Shown piece after piece: positions 11,560-21,610 of a DNA stretch of 64,000 nt (position 1 is its first letter; each line of letters opens with the position of its first letter). The stretch is taken from contig OX031058.1 in NCBI GenBank assembly GCA_943736015.1, forward strand, positions 24,019,001-24,083,000. Reading direction: 5' to 3'. Under the pieces are notes generated by a model. The model was not told where the DNA came from, searched no databases, and saw only the letters and a list, made by a program, of their open reading frames with translations. The translations under genes were made by a program, and so were the position numbers. The stretch comes from Tridacna crocea. Taxonomy: Eukaryota; Mollusca; Bivalvia; Cardiida; Cardiidae.

Positions 11560-12166
11560 AACAGAGCAATAGCAGTTTTAAATACAAGCATTTGCTTCTT
11601 TTCCTACCATTTCTTGAGTTCATCTAGAGTTAAAAACGGACTTACCCTTCCTTTCAGCACACTGGTACATCCATAACATGGTCACTTGCTCAAAATGTGA
11701 TGTAGGCCTAATTGACCTTTCTACCAACAGGTCTGCCAACGTCTTATCGGCCAATGAAAAAGTCTGGCACAATTTCTGGTTAGCTTGTAAGGCTTGACAA
11801 CCAAAATACCACATTACTAAGGGGGAGGGGGGAGGGAGCGTGCCAAACTCACGTTTACAGAAGGGTCAATTAAAGCTAGCATGGTAAAGGGGTACAAGGA
11901 ATGAGACAGGGTGATGAATGAATAAATGAATATGCAGATTTTCCTACAACCCATTTGGTCATTTTCCACATGCAGAGTCAACCTGATGCCAAATGATTCC
12001 TTATTTATAATAACCCAAGGGAATAAGACATTTGGAAACATCTTTGGAAAAGACAAAAAACAAGTTACTGTTTTCCTTCTTTTTTTGGTAATATTTTCTA
12101 ATCTTTCAAAGAATGATTCAATCACATACCAGTAGGTCATGCTGAAGTCATCAACTGAGAATATCT
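11560..12166. other. Intronic sequence with no gene seen
   Basis: A short purine-rich run (GGGGGAGGGGGGAGGG, 11821-11836) is the only notable feature. Open frames here show no recognisable protein. Confidence 0.4.
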
Positions 12167-12272
12167 TTTACTCTTTATTATAGAAGTCTCACTTTTAACA
12201 ACCCTTAGAAAGTACGCTTTCAAAAACATGTTTGAAAAGGAATAAATGCTAGTAACCAGCATTTTCTCCTTT

Positions 12273-13340
12273 TTATACGCCCGTCGAAGACGGGACGTAT
12301 TATGGGATCACCCGTGGCGTCCGGGAGGGCGGCGTCCAGTTCTTTGTCCGGAGCATATCTCCAAAACTATTCTAGCTAGGGTTAAATTTCATGGGTGGAT
12401 AGATCTCATCAAGGGGGAGTGCAGGAACCATAACTCTTGCTCGCTTAATTTTTGAGTTACTGCCCTTTTTTGTTTTTCGTACTTGAATTTTGTCCGGAGC
12501 ATATCTCCAAAACTATACTAGCTAGGGTTATGAAATTTCATGGGTGGATAGATCTTATCGAGGGGGAGTGCAGTGCACAGGAACCATAACTCTTGCTTGC
12601 TTAATTTTTGAGTTATTGCCCTTTGTTGTTTTTCATTCTTGAATTTTGTCCGGAGCATATCTCCAAAATTATACTACCTAGGGTTATGAAATTTCATGGG
12701 TGGATAGATCTCATCGAGGGGGAGTGCAGTGCACAGGAATCATAACTCTTGCTTGCTTAATTTTTGTGTTATTGCCTTTTGTTGTTTTTCATACTTGAAT
12801 TTTGTCCGGAGCATATCTCCAAAATTATACTACCTAGGGTTATGAAATTTCATGGGTGGATAGATCTCATCGAGGGGGAGTGCAGTGCACAGGAACCATA
12901 ACTCTTGCTTGCTTAATTTTTGAGTTATTGCCCTTTGTTGTTTTTCATACTTTAATTTGGCCGGAGCATATCTCCAAAATTATACTACCTAGGGTTATGA
13001 AATTTCATGGGTGGATAGATCTCATCAAGAGGAAGCACAGTGCATAGGAATCATAACTCTTGCTTGTTTAATTTTTGAGTTACTGCCCTTTGTCGTTTTT
13101 CATACTTGAATTTTGTCCGGAGGATATCTCCAAAACTATACTAGCTAGGGTTATGAAATTTCATGGGTGGATAGATCTCATCAAGGGGGAGCGCAGTGCA
13201 CAGGAATCATAACTCTTGCTTGCTTAATTTTTGTGTTATAACCTTTTGTTGTTTTTCATACTTGAATTTTGTCCGGTAAATGCCCCAGCTTTACAATTTG
13301 GGGTAAGACGGGCGTATCTTGCGACAATTTGCCGCTTTTG
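12273..13340 (+). mobile_element. Helentron-like element (ATACGCCCGTC family) with 156-bp core repeats
   Basis: The 5' end is a T-run plus ATACGCCCGTCGAAGACGGG, a hairpin. ACGGGCGTAT (13308-13317), the inverse of the 5' terminus, lies just inside the 3' end. It is followed by the hairpin GCGACA-ATT-TGCCGC (13321-13335) and TTTTG at the T-run of the host MITE. The sequence is unrelated to the AGCTCACC families but the architecture is the same. Confidence 0.7.
12345..13275 (+). repeat. Tandem array, about six 156-bp units
   Basis: TGTCCGG or its variant recurs at 12345, 12491, 12647, 12803, 12958, 13114 and 13270. The spacings are 146, 156, 156, 155, 156 and 156. Each unit carries CATATCTCCAAAA, TTTCATGGGTGGATAGATCT and a 20-30 bp CATAACTCTTGCTTG segment. 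The array is the core of the Helentron-like element. Confidence 0.85.
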
Positions 13341-13450
13341 TTTCTCAATATTTTCAACCCTTCCCTGCACAAACTTACAATTTTTGACTTGCATTAAAAA
13401 TGTTGTCTCATGCTTTCAATTTTGATTGGTTTAACATTTTGTCATTTTAA

Positions 13451-13883
13451 TAAAAAGTATGTAATCAATGATTTATCAATTACGTGTATGTCATCTGGAA
13501 AACAGTTTGAATAATACCTTCTTAACAAAAAAGAGTTGCAAAATATGACTGATAAGGTATTAATAACTAACATCGTTTAACTTGGAACATAAGGACTTAA
13601 GTTAAAATACCATGGTTAAAGGAGAAAATCTGTTGTCAACAATTACCCCTTTCCACCCACAATGTTTTCAAATGCAGTGATCTGCATAAACAAAAAAATA
13701 GAAAAGTGTTAATTAGGTTTTTCTTATCCAGAACTGGTTTGATGATGTATACTGACAAAGCATGCTACTGAATAAATCTATATTATACTTGATTTTCTAC
13801 ATCATACTTAATTTCCTTCACAAATGACTCCTTGACTGATGAATTCTGAAAAGTACAAACCTAACTTATACTTGACCATTTGG
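13451..13883. other. Intronic sequence with no gene seen
   Basis: A degraded P-type core (GGTTAAAGGAGAAAATC to CCACAATGTTTTCAAATGC, about 13613-13675) is the only repeat recognised. Confidence 0.4.
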
Positions 13884-14116
13884 TTAACCTTTTACCTATC
13901 AACAACACTTTGTCTTGTCCAAATTGAAAGTATTTGCAGACAACAATTTCAGTACAGCTCAAATAATCAAAATGTGATTTTTCTTTGATAGGGTAGAAAA
14001 CATGTGGGAAAAGGAGAAAACTGTGGTTACCTGTATTTTCTCGTTTTCCCACAATGTTTGCAAAAGACTTCTGCACTGGGTTTGTTAAAAGTTGGTATTG
14101 TGTGGTTACAGGTTAA
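13884..14116 (-). mobile_element. P1 MITE, first of a three-element chain
   Basis: TTAA is at 13884-13887 and 14113-14116. The interior is in reverse P1 orientation (GTCTTGTCCAAATTG, GCAGACAACA, then the palindrome). The right TTAA is shared with the next element, with no intervening base. Confidence 0.8.
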
Positions 14117-14341
14117 CCCTTTACCACACAATCCCTACTTTTGACGCCTCTGAGAAAGAAGCCTTTAGAAAACATTGTGGGAAAAGGAGAAAATGCTGGT
14201 AGCCAGCATTTTCTCCTTTTCCCACCATGTTTTCTACCCTTCACAAAACAAATTTCAAATTTTCAGTCACTTTTATTTTGTCGTCTGCAAATGCTTTCAA
14301 TTTGGACCAGTCTAAAATATTGTCGTGTGGTAATGGGTTAA
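14113..14341 (+). mobile_element. P1 palindromic MITE, near-intact reference copy
   Basis: TTAA is at 14113-14116 and 14338-14341. The left terminus is CCCTTTACCACACAATCC and the right is GTCGTGTGGTAATGGG. The central palindrome is almost perfect, from GAAAACATTGTGGGAAAAGG to its complement, with GGTAGCCAGC-type centre. The right arm carries GCAAATGCTTTCAATTTGG. I use this as the reference for P1 orientation. Confidence 0.85.
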
Positions 14342-15415
14342 CTCCTTAGCATATGGCAAAATGTTACACAAGTCCAAATTGTAGGAAGACAAATTGCATA
14401 CTTCAGACAACATATTAAATGAGACAAAAATTTTGGAATTTGTATCAGAAAGTGAGAAAATGTTGTGGAAAAAGGACAAAATTTCATGTTTTTCAGAGGC
14501 CTTCTTTACCAGGTCAAGAAGGTTGATTTTTAGCTCTACTGGCTGAAAGCCAGTAGAGCTTATGTCATGGCGGGATTTCCATCTGTTAGTCTTTTTCTTG
14601 TTTACGCGATAAAGTCTGCATTTGTTGTCAGATTTACATGAAATTTGCACAGATTGTTTATCTTATCAATAGCTTCAACCCTATTGATTTTGAGAAAAAT
14701 CCAACAAACAATGTGGGAAAAGTAGCCATTTCAAGTTGAAAATTTCAAATTTTTTGTTCACGCGATAAAGTCTGCATTTCTCGTCAGATTTTCATGTAAC
14801 TTTCACAGTTTATTAGTCTGATCAATAGCTTCAACCCTATTGATTATGGGAAAAATCCAACAAATAGCTTGGGAAAACTAGCCATTTCCAGTTGAAAATT
14901 TAAAATTCTTGTTCATGCGATAAAGTTTGCATTTGTTGCTGGATTTAAGTGAAACTTGCACAGTATTTTTTATCTCATCAATAGCTTCAACCCTATTGAT
15001 TTTGAAAAAAATCCAACAAATGGTATGGGAAAAGTAGCCATTTCAAGTTGAAAATTTCAAATTCTTGTTTACACGATAAAGTCTACATTTCTTGTCAGAT
15101 TTTCATGAAAATCACACAGTTTGTTTATCACATCAGTTGCTTCAACTCTATTGATTTGGAAAAGAATCCAATAAACAATATGGGAAAAGTAGCCATCTCA
15201 AGTTGAAAATTTCAAATTCTTGTTTACGTGATAAAATGTGCATTTGTTATCAGATTTGTGAAACTTGCACAGTTTGTTGATCTCATCAATAGCTCCAACC
15301 CTATGGATTTTGAAAAAAATCCAACAAACAGTTTGGGAAAAGTAGCCATTTCAAGTTGACTGCCTGTAGAGCATATTCAGGCCCTTCAGGGCCTTCTAGT
15401 TTGGTAAAGGATTAA
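14338..15415 (-). mobile_element. P1 MITE, third in the chain, split by a Helentron-like element
   Basis: It begins at the TTAA shared with the previous copy (14338-14341) and ends GGTAAAGGATTAA at 15412-15415. The reverse P1 arm runs to CAGGTCAAGAAGGTTGA near 14526 and resumes as TTTGGTAAAGG after 15399. The interrupting block is the 14528-15399 element. Confidence 0.7.
14528..15399 (+). mobile_element. Helentron-like element (AGCTCTACTGGC family)
   Basis: The 5' hairpin is AGCTCTACTGGC-TGAAA-GCCAGTAGAGCT. The 3' side has CTGTAGAGCATA (subterminal inverse), the hairpin AGGCCCTTCAGGGCCT and the end CTAG before TTTGG. The core is about five imperfect copies of a unit near 156 bp, marked by GATAAAGTCTGCATTT (14609, 14765, 14930, 15076, 15231). 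Confidence 0.75.
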
Positions 15416-15748
15416 CTGATAGAACACCATATTAAGGTTGTGGACTTGTTTTGGTCAGGAAAAAGACCCAGCTCTTCACAACTCCATTTCTGTTTTTGGC
15501 CGTATATCTATAAAATGGTGTTTGGATAATACAATAGTTACAAAATGGAGTCCAATCTTGATCAGTGCATCATAAAAGCAATCAAAGAGATCCTAGACTT
15601 GCTCATATTGAAAGCTTTACAAGACAACAAGCTGAACATGGCTGTAATGTAGGGATTTGTCTCGAAAGTGGGTGGGGGGTGGGGGAAATACCAAGTTGGT
15701 ATTTTGTCTCATTTTCTTGCGTTTTGAAACTCTTCCACTGTAGGTTTA

Positions 15749-15977
15749 TTAACCCTTTCCCAAACAATCCCTGGTTTTTACAGGTCTGGAATAGTAGGCC
15801 TTTGAAAACATTGTGGGAAAAGGAGAAAATGCTGGTAACCAGCATTTTCTCCTTTTCCCACAATGTTTTCTACCCTATCATAGACAGAAATCATCTTTTC
15901 AGCAAGAGTTTAATTGTCATCTGCAAATGCTTTCAATTTGGTCTAGTCCAAATGTTTGTCGTTTGGGAAAGGGTTAA
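15749..15977 (+). mobile_element. P MITE, CCCTTTCCCAAAC-ended variant
   Basis: TTAA is at 15749-15752 and 15974-15977. Inverted ends are CCCTTTCCCAAACAATCC and GTCGTTTGGGAAAGGG. The central palindrome is essentially perfect around GCTGGTAACCAGC. The copy at 46173-46401 is almost identical, which suggests recent activity of this variant. Confidence 0.85.
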
Positions 15978-16130
15978 CCAGTAACCAAAGAATGCGGACC
16001 TTTAATGACTCTAAGGAAGAAGGATTTTGACAACATTATTGGAAAAGGAGAACCTACTGATACCATTTTCAGCTTTTCCCATAATTTTTCCATTACTTTC
16101 AAAGACGGATGTCACTTGTTTTTGCTTTGA
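15974..16130 (+). mobile_element. Degraded P MITE sharing the preceding TTAA
   Basis: GACTCTAAGGAAGAAGG, GACAACATTATTGGAAAAGG and CTTTTCCCATAATTTTTCC trace a diverged P copy that starts at the same TTAA. Its right terminus is not recognisable. Confidence 0.45.
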
Positions 16131-17066
16131 GTCGAACTTATTTTTGTGGTATTTGTCGGACACAATACCACTATGGGTTCAATATTGAATTTTGAAGACC
16201 ATGTTTAGTGTTTTATGCAAAGCTGAAGGAAATAAACCAATTAAACTCATTTTTTATCATGCAAATGATTTTTTCGGTAGTACTCAGATGTGTAATTGGA
16301 AATGGCATGTTAAAATACACTGGGCGAGGCCATCAATCGTGGGAATACTTATTTTTTACTGAAATAGCTTCACTGACCCATAGCCTTCTGTTGGCGAAAT
16401 GATACAAAATTTGTCTACCTGGTCCTGGGCTTTTTCATTCCTAAACCAGTTCGTCCCTTGTCTTGTTCATCCCATGATTGCAATCCACTTCATTAGCCAA
16501 TATTTGAATAATACTTCTCTTTTTCTTTCAAATTATTAATTCCATGCAATGGCTTCCTTGACAAATACCACTTGAGCATTCTACACACTTTGATTATTGT
16601 CTGCAAATGCTTTCAATTTGGACAAATCTACAATTTTGTTGTTTGGGTAGCAATTAAAACAGATTTGGTAAATGGAAGGAATACTGGAAATTTCTGCTAT
16701 GTGGAGGAAATCATCACAATTTCATGAATTTGAAAAATTTGCAAACTTTTCTCTTTGCATATTTTACCACAAGGGTATGATTAAATAACAAGTGTCTTGA
16801 ATTTAAAAATATTCTGATAAGCAAAATGTCCATAATCGTTAATTTGCAAAATTTTAGACACAGGTACATGTACCTATCCTCCTATATGGTAATCAGACCC
16901 TCTGACTGATCCTTTTTCCCTCTAACCATAAAAGATCATTTCTGTCATGCATATAGGCCAATTACCCACATGATTCTTTATCAAAAATGTTGTTACAGTC
17001 ATTAGATACGTTAATTTTTTTGCAAATGAAATAGAGAGTAGAATAGATTGTTCTGTTCTTGGCAAG
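16131..17066. other. Intronic sequence with no gene seen
   Basis: A P1 right-arm remnant (GCAAATGCTTTCAATTTGG to TTGTTGTTTGGGTAG, about 16600-16651) is the only repeat recognised. Confidence 0.4.
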
Positions 17067-17285
17067 TTAACTCAGTTCTGAGTTTTGACAACCCCTTGGA
17101 GAAAAGCCATTTAAAAACATTGTGGCAAAAGGAGATAATGCAGGTAACCAACATTTTTCTCCTTTTTCCACAATGTTTTCTACCTTTATAAAGCCATTTT
17201 CATAAATTAGGCCACAGTTGACATGTTTTCTGCAACAGCTTTCAATTTGGATAAGTCTAAAGGTTGTCATTTGGTAAAGACTTAA
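17067..17285 (+). mobile_element. P1 palindromic MITE
   Basis: TTAA is at 17067-17070 and 17282-17285, with CATTTGGTAAAGAC at the right. The left terminus has diverged. The central palindrome AACATTGTGGCAAAAGGAG to TTTTTCCACAATGTTTTC has several mismatches. Confidence 0.7.
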
Positions 17286-17321
17286 ATGATGTGGTAGGAC
17301 TTGCTGAGGTATCAGAGGGTC

Positions 17322-17550
17322 TTAACCCTTTACCCCATAGAGCATTTCTATGGTATCTCTAATTGACCCAAAATAATAGCAAGGATGAAGCCGTTTTTTA
17401 TGGGTATATGACACCTTTTGATAGCATAGAAAACATTGTGACAAAAGGTGAAATTGCTCGCCACGAGCAATTTCACCTTTTGCCACAATGTTTTCCAAAG
17501 ACTCCTAAAAGCAGTGCGTAGAAATGAGTATCTACGGAGTAAAGGGTTAA
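17322..17550 (+). mobile_element. P2 palindromic MITE, intact ends
   Basis: TTAA is at 17322-17325 and 17547-17550. The core GCTCGCCACGAGC lies in a long, nearly perfect palindrome. It is closely similar to 7538-7766. Confidence 0.82.
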
Positions 17551-17665
17551 CTATTTTACTCCATAGATACCCATTTTGATGTATCAACTACAGACAGCTT
17601 TTGAAAACATTGTGGGAAAAGGAGAAATTGCTTGTTATGAGCAATTTCTCCTTTTCCGACAGTGT
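17547..17665 (+). mobile_element. P-family MITE sharing a TTAA with the preceding P2
   Basis: It starts at the TTAA shared with the preceding copy, and has a P2-like left arm (TTTTACTCCATAGATACCC). It then carries a palindrome with P1-type GTGGGAAAAGG outer arms but a GCTTGTTATGAGC core. The right end is not recognised beyond about 17665. Confidence 0.6.
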
Positions 17666-17914
17666 TTTCCACTCAATCAGATATTTTTATCCTCATTTGT
17701 CCATATTTTTGACATCGTATTTTTATTTGCTGCTGAAATGTAAGGGCCTAAAATTGGCATATCAGGTAAAATTTAGCTAACCTTTTTTATCTGTAATTTT
17801 CTGGACCTACCTAGATTTTCATTTCAGAATTAGATAATAAAATTTATTGTCAGAGAATTACTTGTTTTGTAGAGCTAATTTATCTCACAGCCTCCACACA
17901 CTGTTATTCAGCTT

Positions 17915-18125
17915 AATCCTTCACAAACAATCCCAAGTTCAAAGGATTTTGTATAAGAAAGCTTTTGAAAAAAATGTGAGGAAAGGAGAAATTGTTGGTC
18001 ACTGGCATTTTCTCCTTTTCCCACAATTCCTTCTATCCTGTTAAAGACATCATTTGCATTATATGTAATTTTTTGTGTACAAATGCGTTCAGTTTTAGTA
18101 TGTCTAAAGATTTGTCATCTGATGT
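17915..18125 (+). mobile_element. Degraded P1 MITE
   Basis: CCTTCACAAACAATCCCAAG, a damaged palindrome (AAAAATGTGAGGAAAGG to CCTTTTCCCACAATTCC) and GTCTAAAGATTTGTCATCTG trace a full-length but diverged copy with TTAA mutated to TTAATCC on the left. Confidence 0.55.
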
Positions 18126-19670
18126 TGAGTTTTGTGGATGGAAATGTAATTTTGTTCAGTAGAATTACATGTACAATTTTGGTTTTCCATATTACACATA
18201 ATACACAACTGGTAATCACGTACACTCATGCCAGATCCTCAAAGTTTTCTCTGAAAGAATTCCATGCTTTAGAAAATATATCAACTTACTGTAAAAAATT
18301 GTTTCTACTCATGGTAACTTAATAAAGAATAGGAAAGTTAGTTTAGTTTGTTTCTATCTATGATTTATTTTAGTATTTTTTTATTTCCATAGATAATTCA
18401 AATTTCATTTTCAGAATTTTTAGATTGTAGATTTGAATCTATTATTCAACTGTTATATTTTTTCGTGTAGCTGTTTTGAATTTCTCTTTTTTTCCTTGTG
18501 AGGAATTGGGAATTTCCATAATGAATCGAGCATATTATTGTATAAATACATACTTGTGACTTTTGTCATTCTTGCTATTTACTACTTTTGTAAACATTAT
18601 GGCGAAAGGAGAATACTCTTCTTTTGTCATCATTGTTTATCTGGTTATCATGAATAAAATGGTGAAAAATTAAGATTTTGAATCTAGGTCTGCCAGGATA
18701 CAAAAAAGAATGAAAGTAGGGATAAATGTTAAGGTGCTTTATACATTAAAGTCTTTTTTTTTTCCAGTAATAAATCATTACTGAAATTTCATAAAAAAAT
18801 TTTTAGCGGATACAATTTAGCATTTTAGTTGAGTATCTTTATTTTTTCCAAAGATACACAAATTATTTTAGATGTCAACCACATTTTTTTTCCAATTTCG
18901 AATGTTTGGTATAGAGATCAACTCCACACAATCAAGCTGCTGCATTAAGCAAATGATGGTTCAGGTAATTCGGAAGGAGACTATTGAGATCATCAGTCAA
19001 TAACAGTTCTTCATCAGAAAACAAGTTTTGGATTAAGTATTAAAAGCATTCGCTGATAGCAAAATAAAGTGTTGCTTAGACAAAGGGAGTTGCCTTTGAA
19101 ATGAAAAGAAACACTGTAAGAAAAGGAATGATGATTACCAGAATTAATTTTCTTTATTTAATACAATCAAAAGTCTTCCGTCAATGGTCATAAAAGCTTT
19201 GGATTATTTTGGCAAGGACTTCAATTCTGCACCAAGCTACAAAAGGTTTTAGATTGGTCCAGTGTGATGGAATAAGAAGATTAAAAAAGCTTTAAAGGAT
19301 GAGAAAGGTAAAATACAGTTGGGGGGGATCTAATTGTTTGTACCAGTTAATTTGTTGTCTACAAATGTTTTTGATATGGTCCAGTCAAAGATTTTGTAAT
19401 TTTGTGAAGAAGTAATGCTTTGCCAAAGAATCCAAAGTCTAAAAGATGAAAAAATGCTGGTAACAACCATTTTCTTCTTTTCCCACAATTATTTCTAAAC
19501 TTGACCTATGCCACACTTGATATGTCTATTTGAAATCCTTTAAAATTTTGTCAATGGTGTAAAGAAAGTCTTTTAAAATATTTTCATCATGGTATTCATG
19601 CAGCTTTCATGTAGTACTTTTAAAACAGTGTGTAAGAATAATTATTTTGAACCGTTGTCCTTTTTTCTAG
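18126..19670. other. Intronic sequence before the exchanger exon; no further exon seen
   Basis: Degraded P remnants lie at about 18596-18640, 19014-19210 and 19400-19560. I looked for the preceding NCX coding segment, which in animals ends just after a conserved W-R-E-Q-F block and a short acidic leader. I did not find it here or elsewhere upstream. Confidence 0.5.
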
Positions 19671-19781
19671 GTGATGAAGATGAAGAAGACTCTGAGGAGA
19701 AGTTACCCTCATGCTCAGACTATGTTATGCACTTCTTGACCTTGTTCTGGAAGGTCTTATTCTCCATTATTCCCCCAACTG
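19671..19781 (+). CDS. NCX: Na+/Ca2+ exchanger (SLC8/NCX), third-from-last exon
   Basis: This exon encodes 36 full residues plus split codons at both ends. It reads as an acidic stretch (DEDEEDSEEK), then LPSCSDYVMHFLTLFWKVLF and SIIPPT. In animal NCX proteins this is the end of the large cytosolic loop after the second Ca2+-binding domain, entering the first helix of the C-terminal transmembrane half. The acceptor is a T-rich tract ending TTTTCTAG (to 19670) and the donor is G|GTAAGT (19782). Both borders are phase 1, as in vertebrate SLC8 genes. The plasma-membrane protein exchanges 3 Na+ for 1 Ca2+. Preceding exons lie upstream of the window. Family identity is secure; the paralogue cannot be set. 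Confidence 0.95.
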
Positions 19782-19811
19782 GTAAGTCTTTTGCTCTATA
19801 CCGTTATCCTG

Positions 19812-20041
19812 TTAACTTTTTAACAAACCATCCTGAGTCATAAAGATCCTGACAAAAAAGCCTTTTGAAAACATTGTGAGAAAAAGTGAAAATGCTGGTA
19901 ACCAGCATTTTCTCCTTTTCCCACAATGTTTTCCTCTTATCGAAAAACAAATTTCAATCTTTGAGTTACATTAATTTTGTAGTCTTTGAATGGTTTTGAC
20001 TTGAGCAGGTTTGAAATGGTGCTGTTTGGCAAAGGGTTTAT
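19812..20041 (+). mobile_element. P1 MITE 31 bp downstream of an NCX splice donor
   Basis: The copy starts GTTAACTTTTTAACAAACC and ends CTGTTTGGCAAAGGGTTTA. The central palindrome around GCTGGTAACCAGC is well preserved (GAAAACATTGTGAGAAAAAG to CCACAATGTTTTCC). The left TTAA is at 19812-19815. Confidence 0.75.
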
Positions 20042-20087
20042 TAAGGTAAATGAAACTTTCTGTTCAATGGTAATACATGTATAGTAC

Positions 20088-21210
20088 GGTCACAAATCAG
20101 TAAATGCCGCCTGCCGGCGTGGTAACTGCCAGTTTTCACTCAAATTCGGCCGGTGGCAGCCCGGTGGCAGCTCGGTGGCAAGCACAATCGGCAGGCAGCA
20201 GGCGGCATTTTAGACGCCGCTGAAGTTTTAAGAAAAAGTTAAAATTCTGACTGCCACCGGCCGATTTTTTCCAATTGTGGCTGTCGTCAGGGTGCCGGCC
20301 GGGCGCATTTCGTGGTCGCGCGGTGGCAATCAAGCGGCAGACAGGCGGCAGCGCGATTTTTACTCGGTCGTCGCGGGGTTCGAGGGCCTTCAATTTCCGG
20401 CCGGCGATCGGTAGGAACTAACTGCCACTCTCCAGCATCCGGCCTGCTACCGTTATGCTACCGACATGCCACTGCGAGATTTCAAAATATCTGCCGGCGG
20501 CAGGGCAGAGATTGAAAGGCGGCTGTCGGTGTTGGTAGGTGGCAGGATAGCGATCTGCCGAATGCAGACTCCCGGGCCCCTGAATATAAATCCGAGGCTT
20601 TTCACAATAAGAAATTGTCGTCATGGCGATTCTAACAGCACCTGGGCGACTCAGAGACTTGCATATTGCAGGGTTGGGCTCTGGTCTCTTGCGCTTCGGT
20701 GCTGGCGCTTTGTCTTGCCCCTTGCCTTTAGGGGGCAACTTGTTGGAAGGAAAAGATCTTTAAAATTAGATCTATTTATCTTGTGGTTGATAATAATGAT
20801 GAACACTTTGTAGTGATACGAGAGCAATCTAGCTATATATATCCCCCGTAAACCAGCCTGCCGCCGTCAGATTATCGGGCGGGCGCCTGTCGGTGGCAGT
20901 TCGAACGCCCGATCGCCGGCCGGTGTCAGTTGTAAATGGTCGGTGTCCGCCAGGCCGCCGGGCGGTGGCAGGTAAAATCTAAAGGCTGCCAGACTGTCGC
21001 CTAACTGCCACCGTTCGATACCCTGATGACACCCCACACCCCTCGAACTTAAGAAACTGTCTGCCGCCCCCCGGGACCCGCCAGGCGGCCTTTTACTGGC
21101 AGTTATTTATGACCACTCTCACCGATTTGTAAAAAATCGGCCGGTGGCATGTAATTTTAAGAATCCACCGATGTCTAAAAATCGGCAGGCGGCAGTTTCA
21201 CATTGTGACC
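20088..21210. mobile_element. GC-rich DNA transposon with GGTCACAA terminal inverted repeats
   Basis: The left end reads GGTCACAAATCAGTAAATG then CCGCCTGCCGG. The right end is CGGCAGGCGGCAGTTTCAC then ATTGTGACC, a clear inverted match. ATAGT lies beside both ends, a possible short target duplication. The interior is far richer in G+C and CpG than its surroundings and is packed with GGTGGCAG/CTGCCACC motifs in both orientations. A minus-strand frame (20418-20738) begins MPPKGKGQDKAPAPKRKR and could be a relic first exon. No superfamily was recognised. Confidence 0.7.
20418..20738 (-). pseudogene. Possible relic coding exon within the GC-rich element
   Basis: The frame is 106 residues and starts MPPKGKGQDKAPAPKRKR, a lysine- and proline-rich opening typical of DNA-binding or nuclear proteins. 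The rest is arginine-, tyrosine- and histidine-rich with no recognisable domain. Because the element is GC-rich, long open frames can arise by chance. No function is assigned. Confidence 0.2.
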
Positions 21211-21610
21211 ATAGTGTTACTCGGAATACTGCTGTTTCCAATTCAGTTTTACAGTATAGTGTCAATTATGGATTTTCCATATCCGATAAATTAGGTTGTG
21301 TATTGTGACGGCTGACCTTTGTTTAGGTACGATAATTATACTGTTGATCCCGACTGAATACCTTGACCATGACAGGACATTAAAAAAAGTGGTTATGTAA
21401 CTGTGGTGATGCATGGTCAGTTAGGATGAAACTTGTCGTGCATTTCCTAATTTTGGTTGATAAATGTGACAAGTTCGATGTAAAAACTCTACAGTTTTCA
21501 AGATAAGACTCAAAACATCAAAAATTAACTTGACTGTGCAACTAAAAATCATTCTCAGTCAACCATTTTGCATCGAATTGAAAAAGAGTACATATTTGTG
21601 GTATGGGTTA

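Larger units (their letters stand above)
12167..13450 (+). mobile_element. P1 MITE split by a Helentron-like insertion
   Basis: The left half ends ...GTAACCAGCATTTTCTCC near 12270 and the right half resumes with TCAATATTTTCAACCC near 13344. It continues through the usual arm (ACAATTTTTGACTTGCATT, TGCTTTCAATTTTGATTGG). Joining these flanks gives an ordinary P1 element, so the 12273-13340 segment inserted into it. Confidence 0.7.

Noticed and set aside
12345-13275. Tandem array as a CRISPR array
   Set aside because: Units are about 156 bp with no short repeat/unique spacer alternation, and the sequence is eukaryotic.
15565-15984. 139-residue plus-strand open frame
   Set aside because: About half of it is P MITE translation (KTLWEKEKMLVTSIFSFSHN), a peptide repeated throughout the window.
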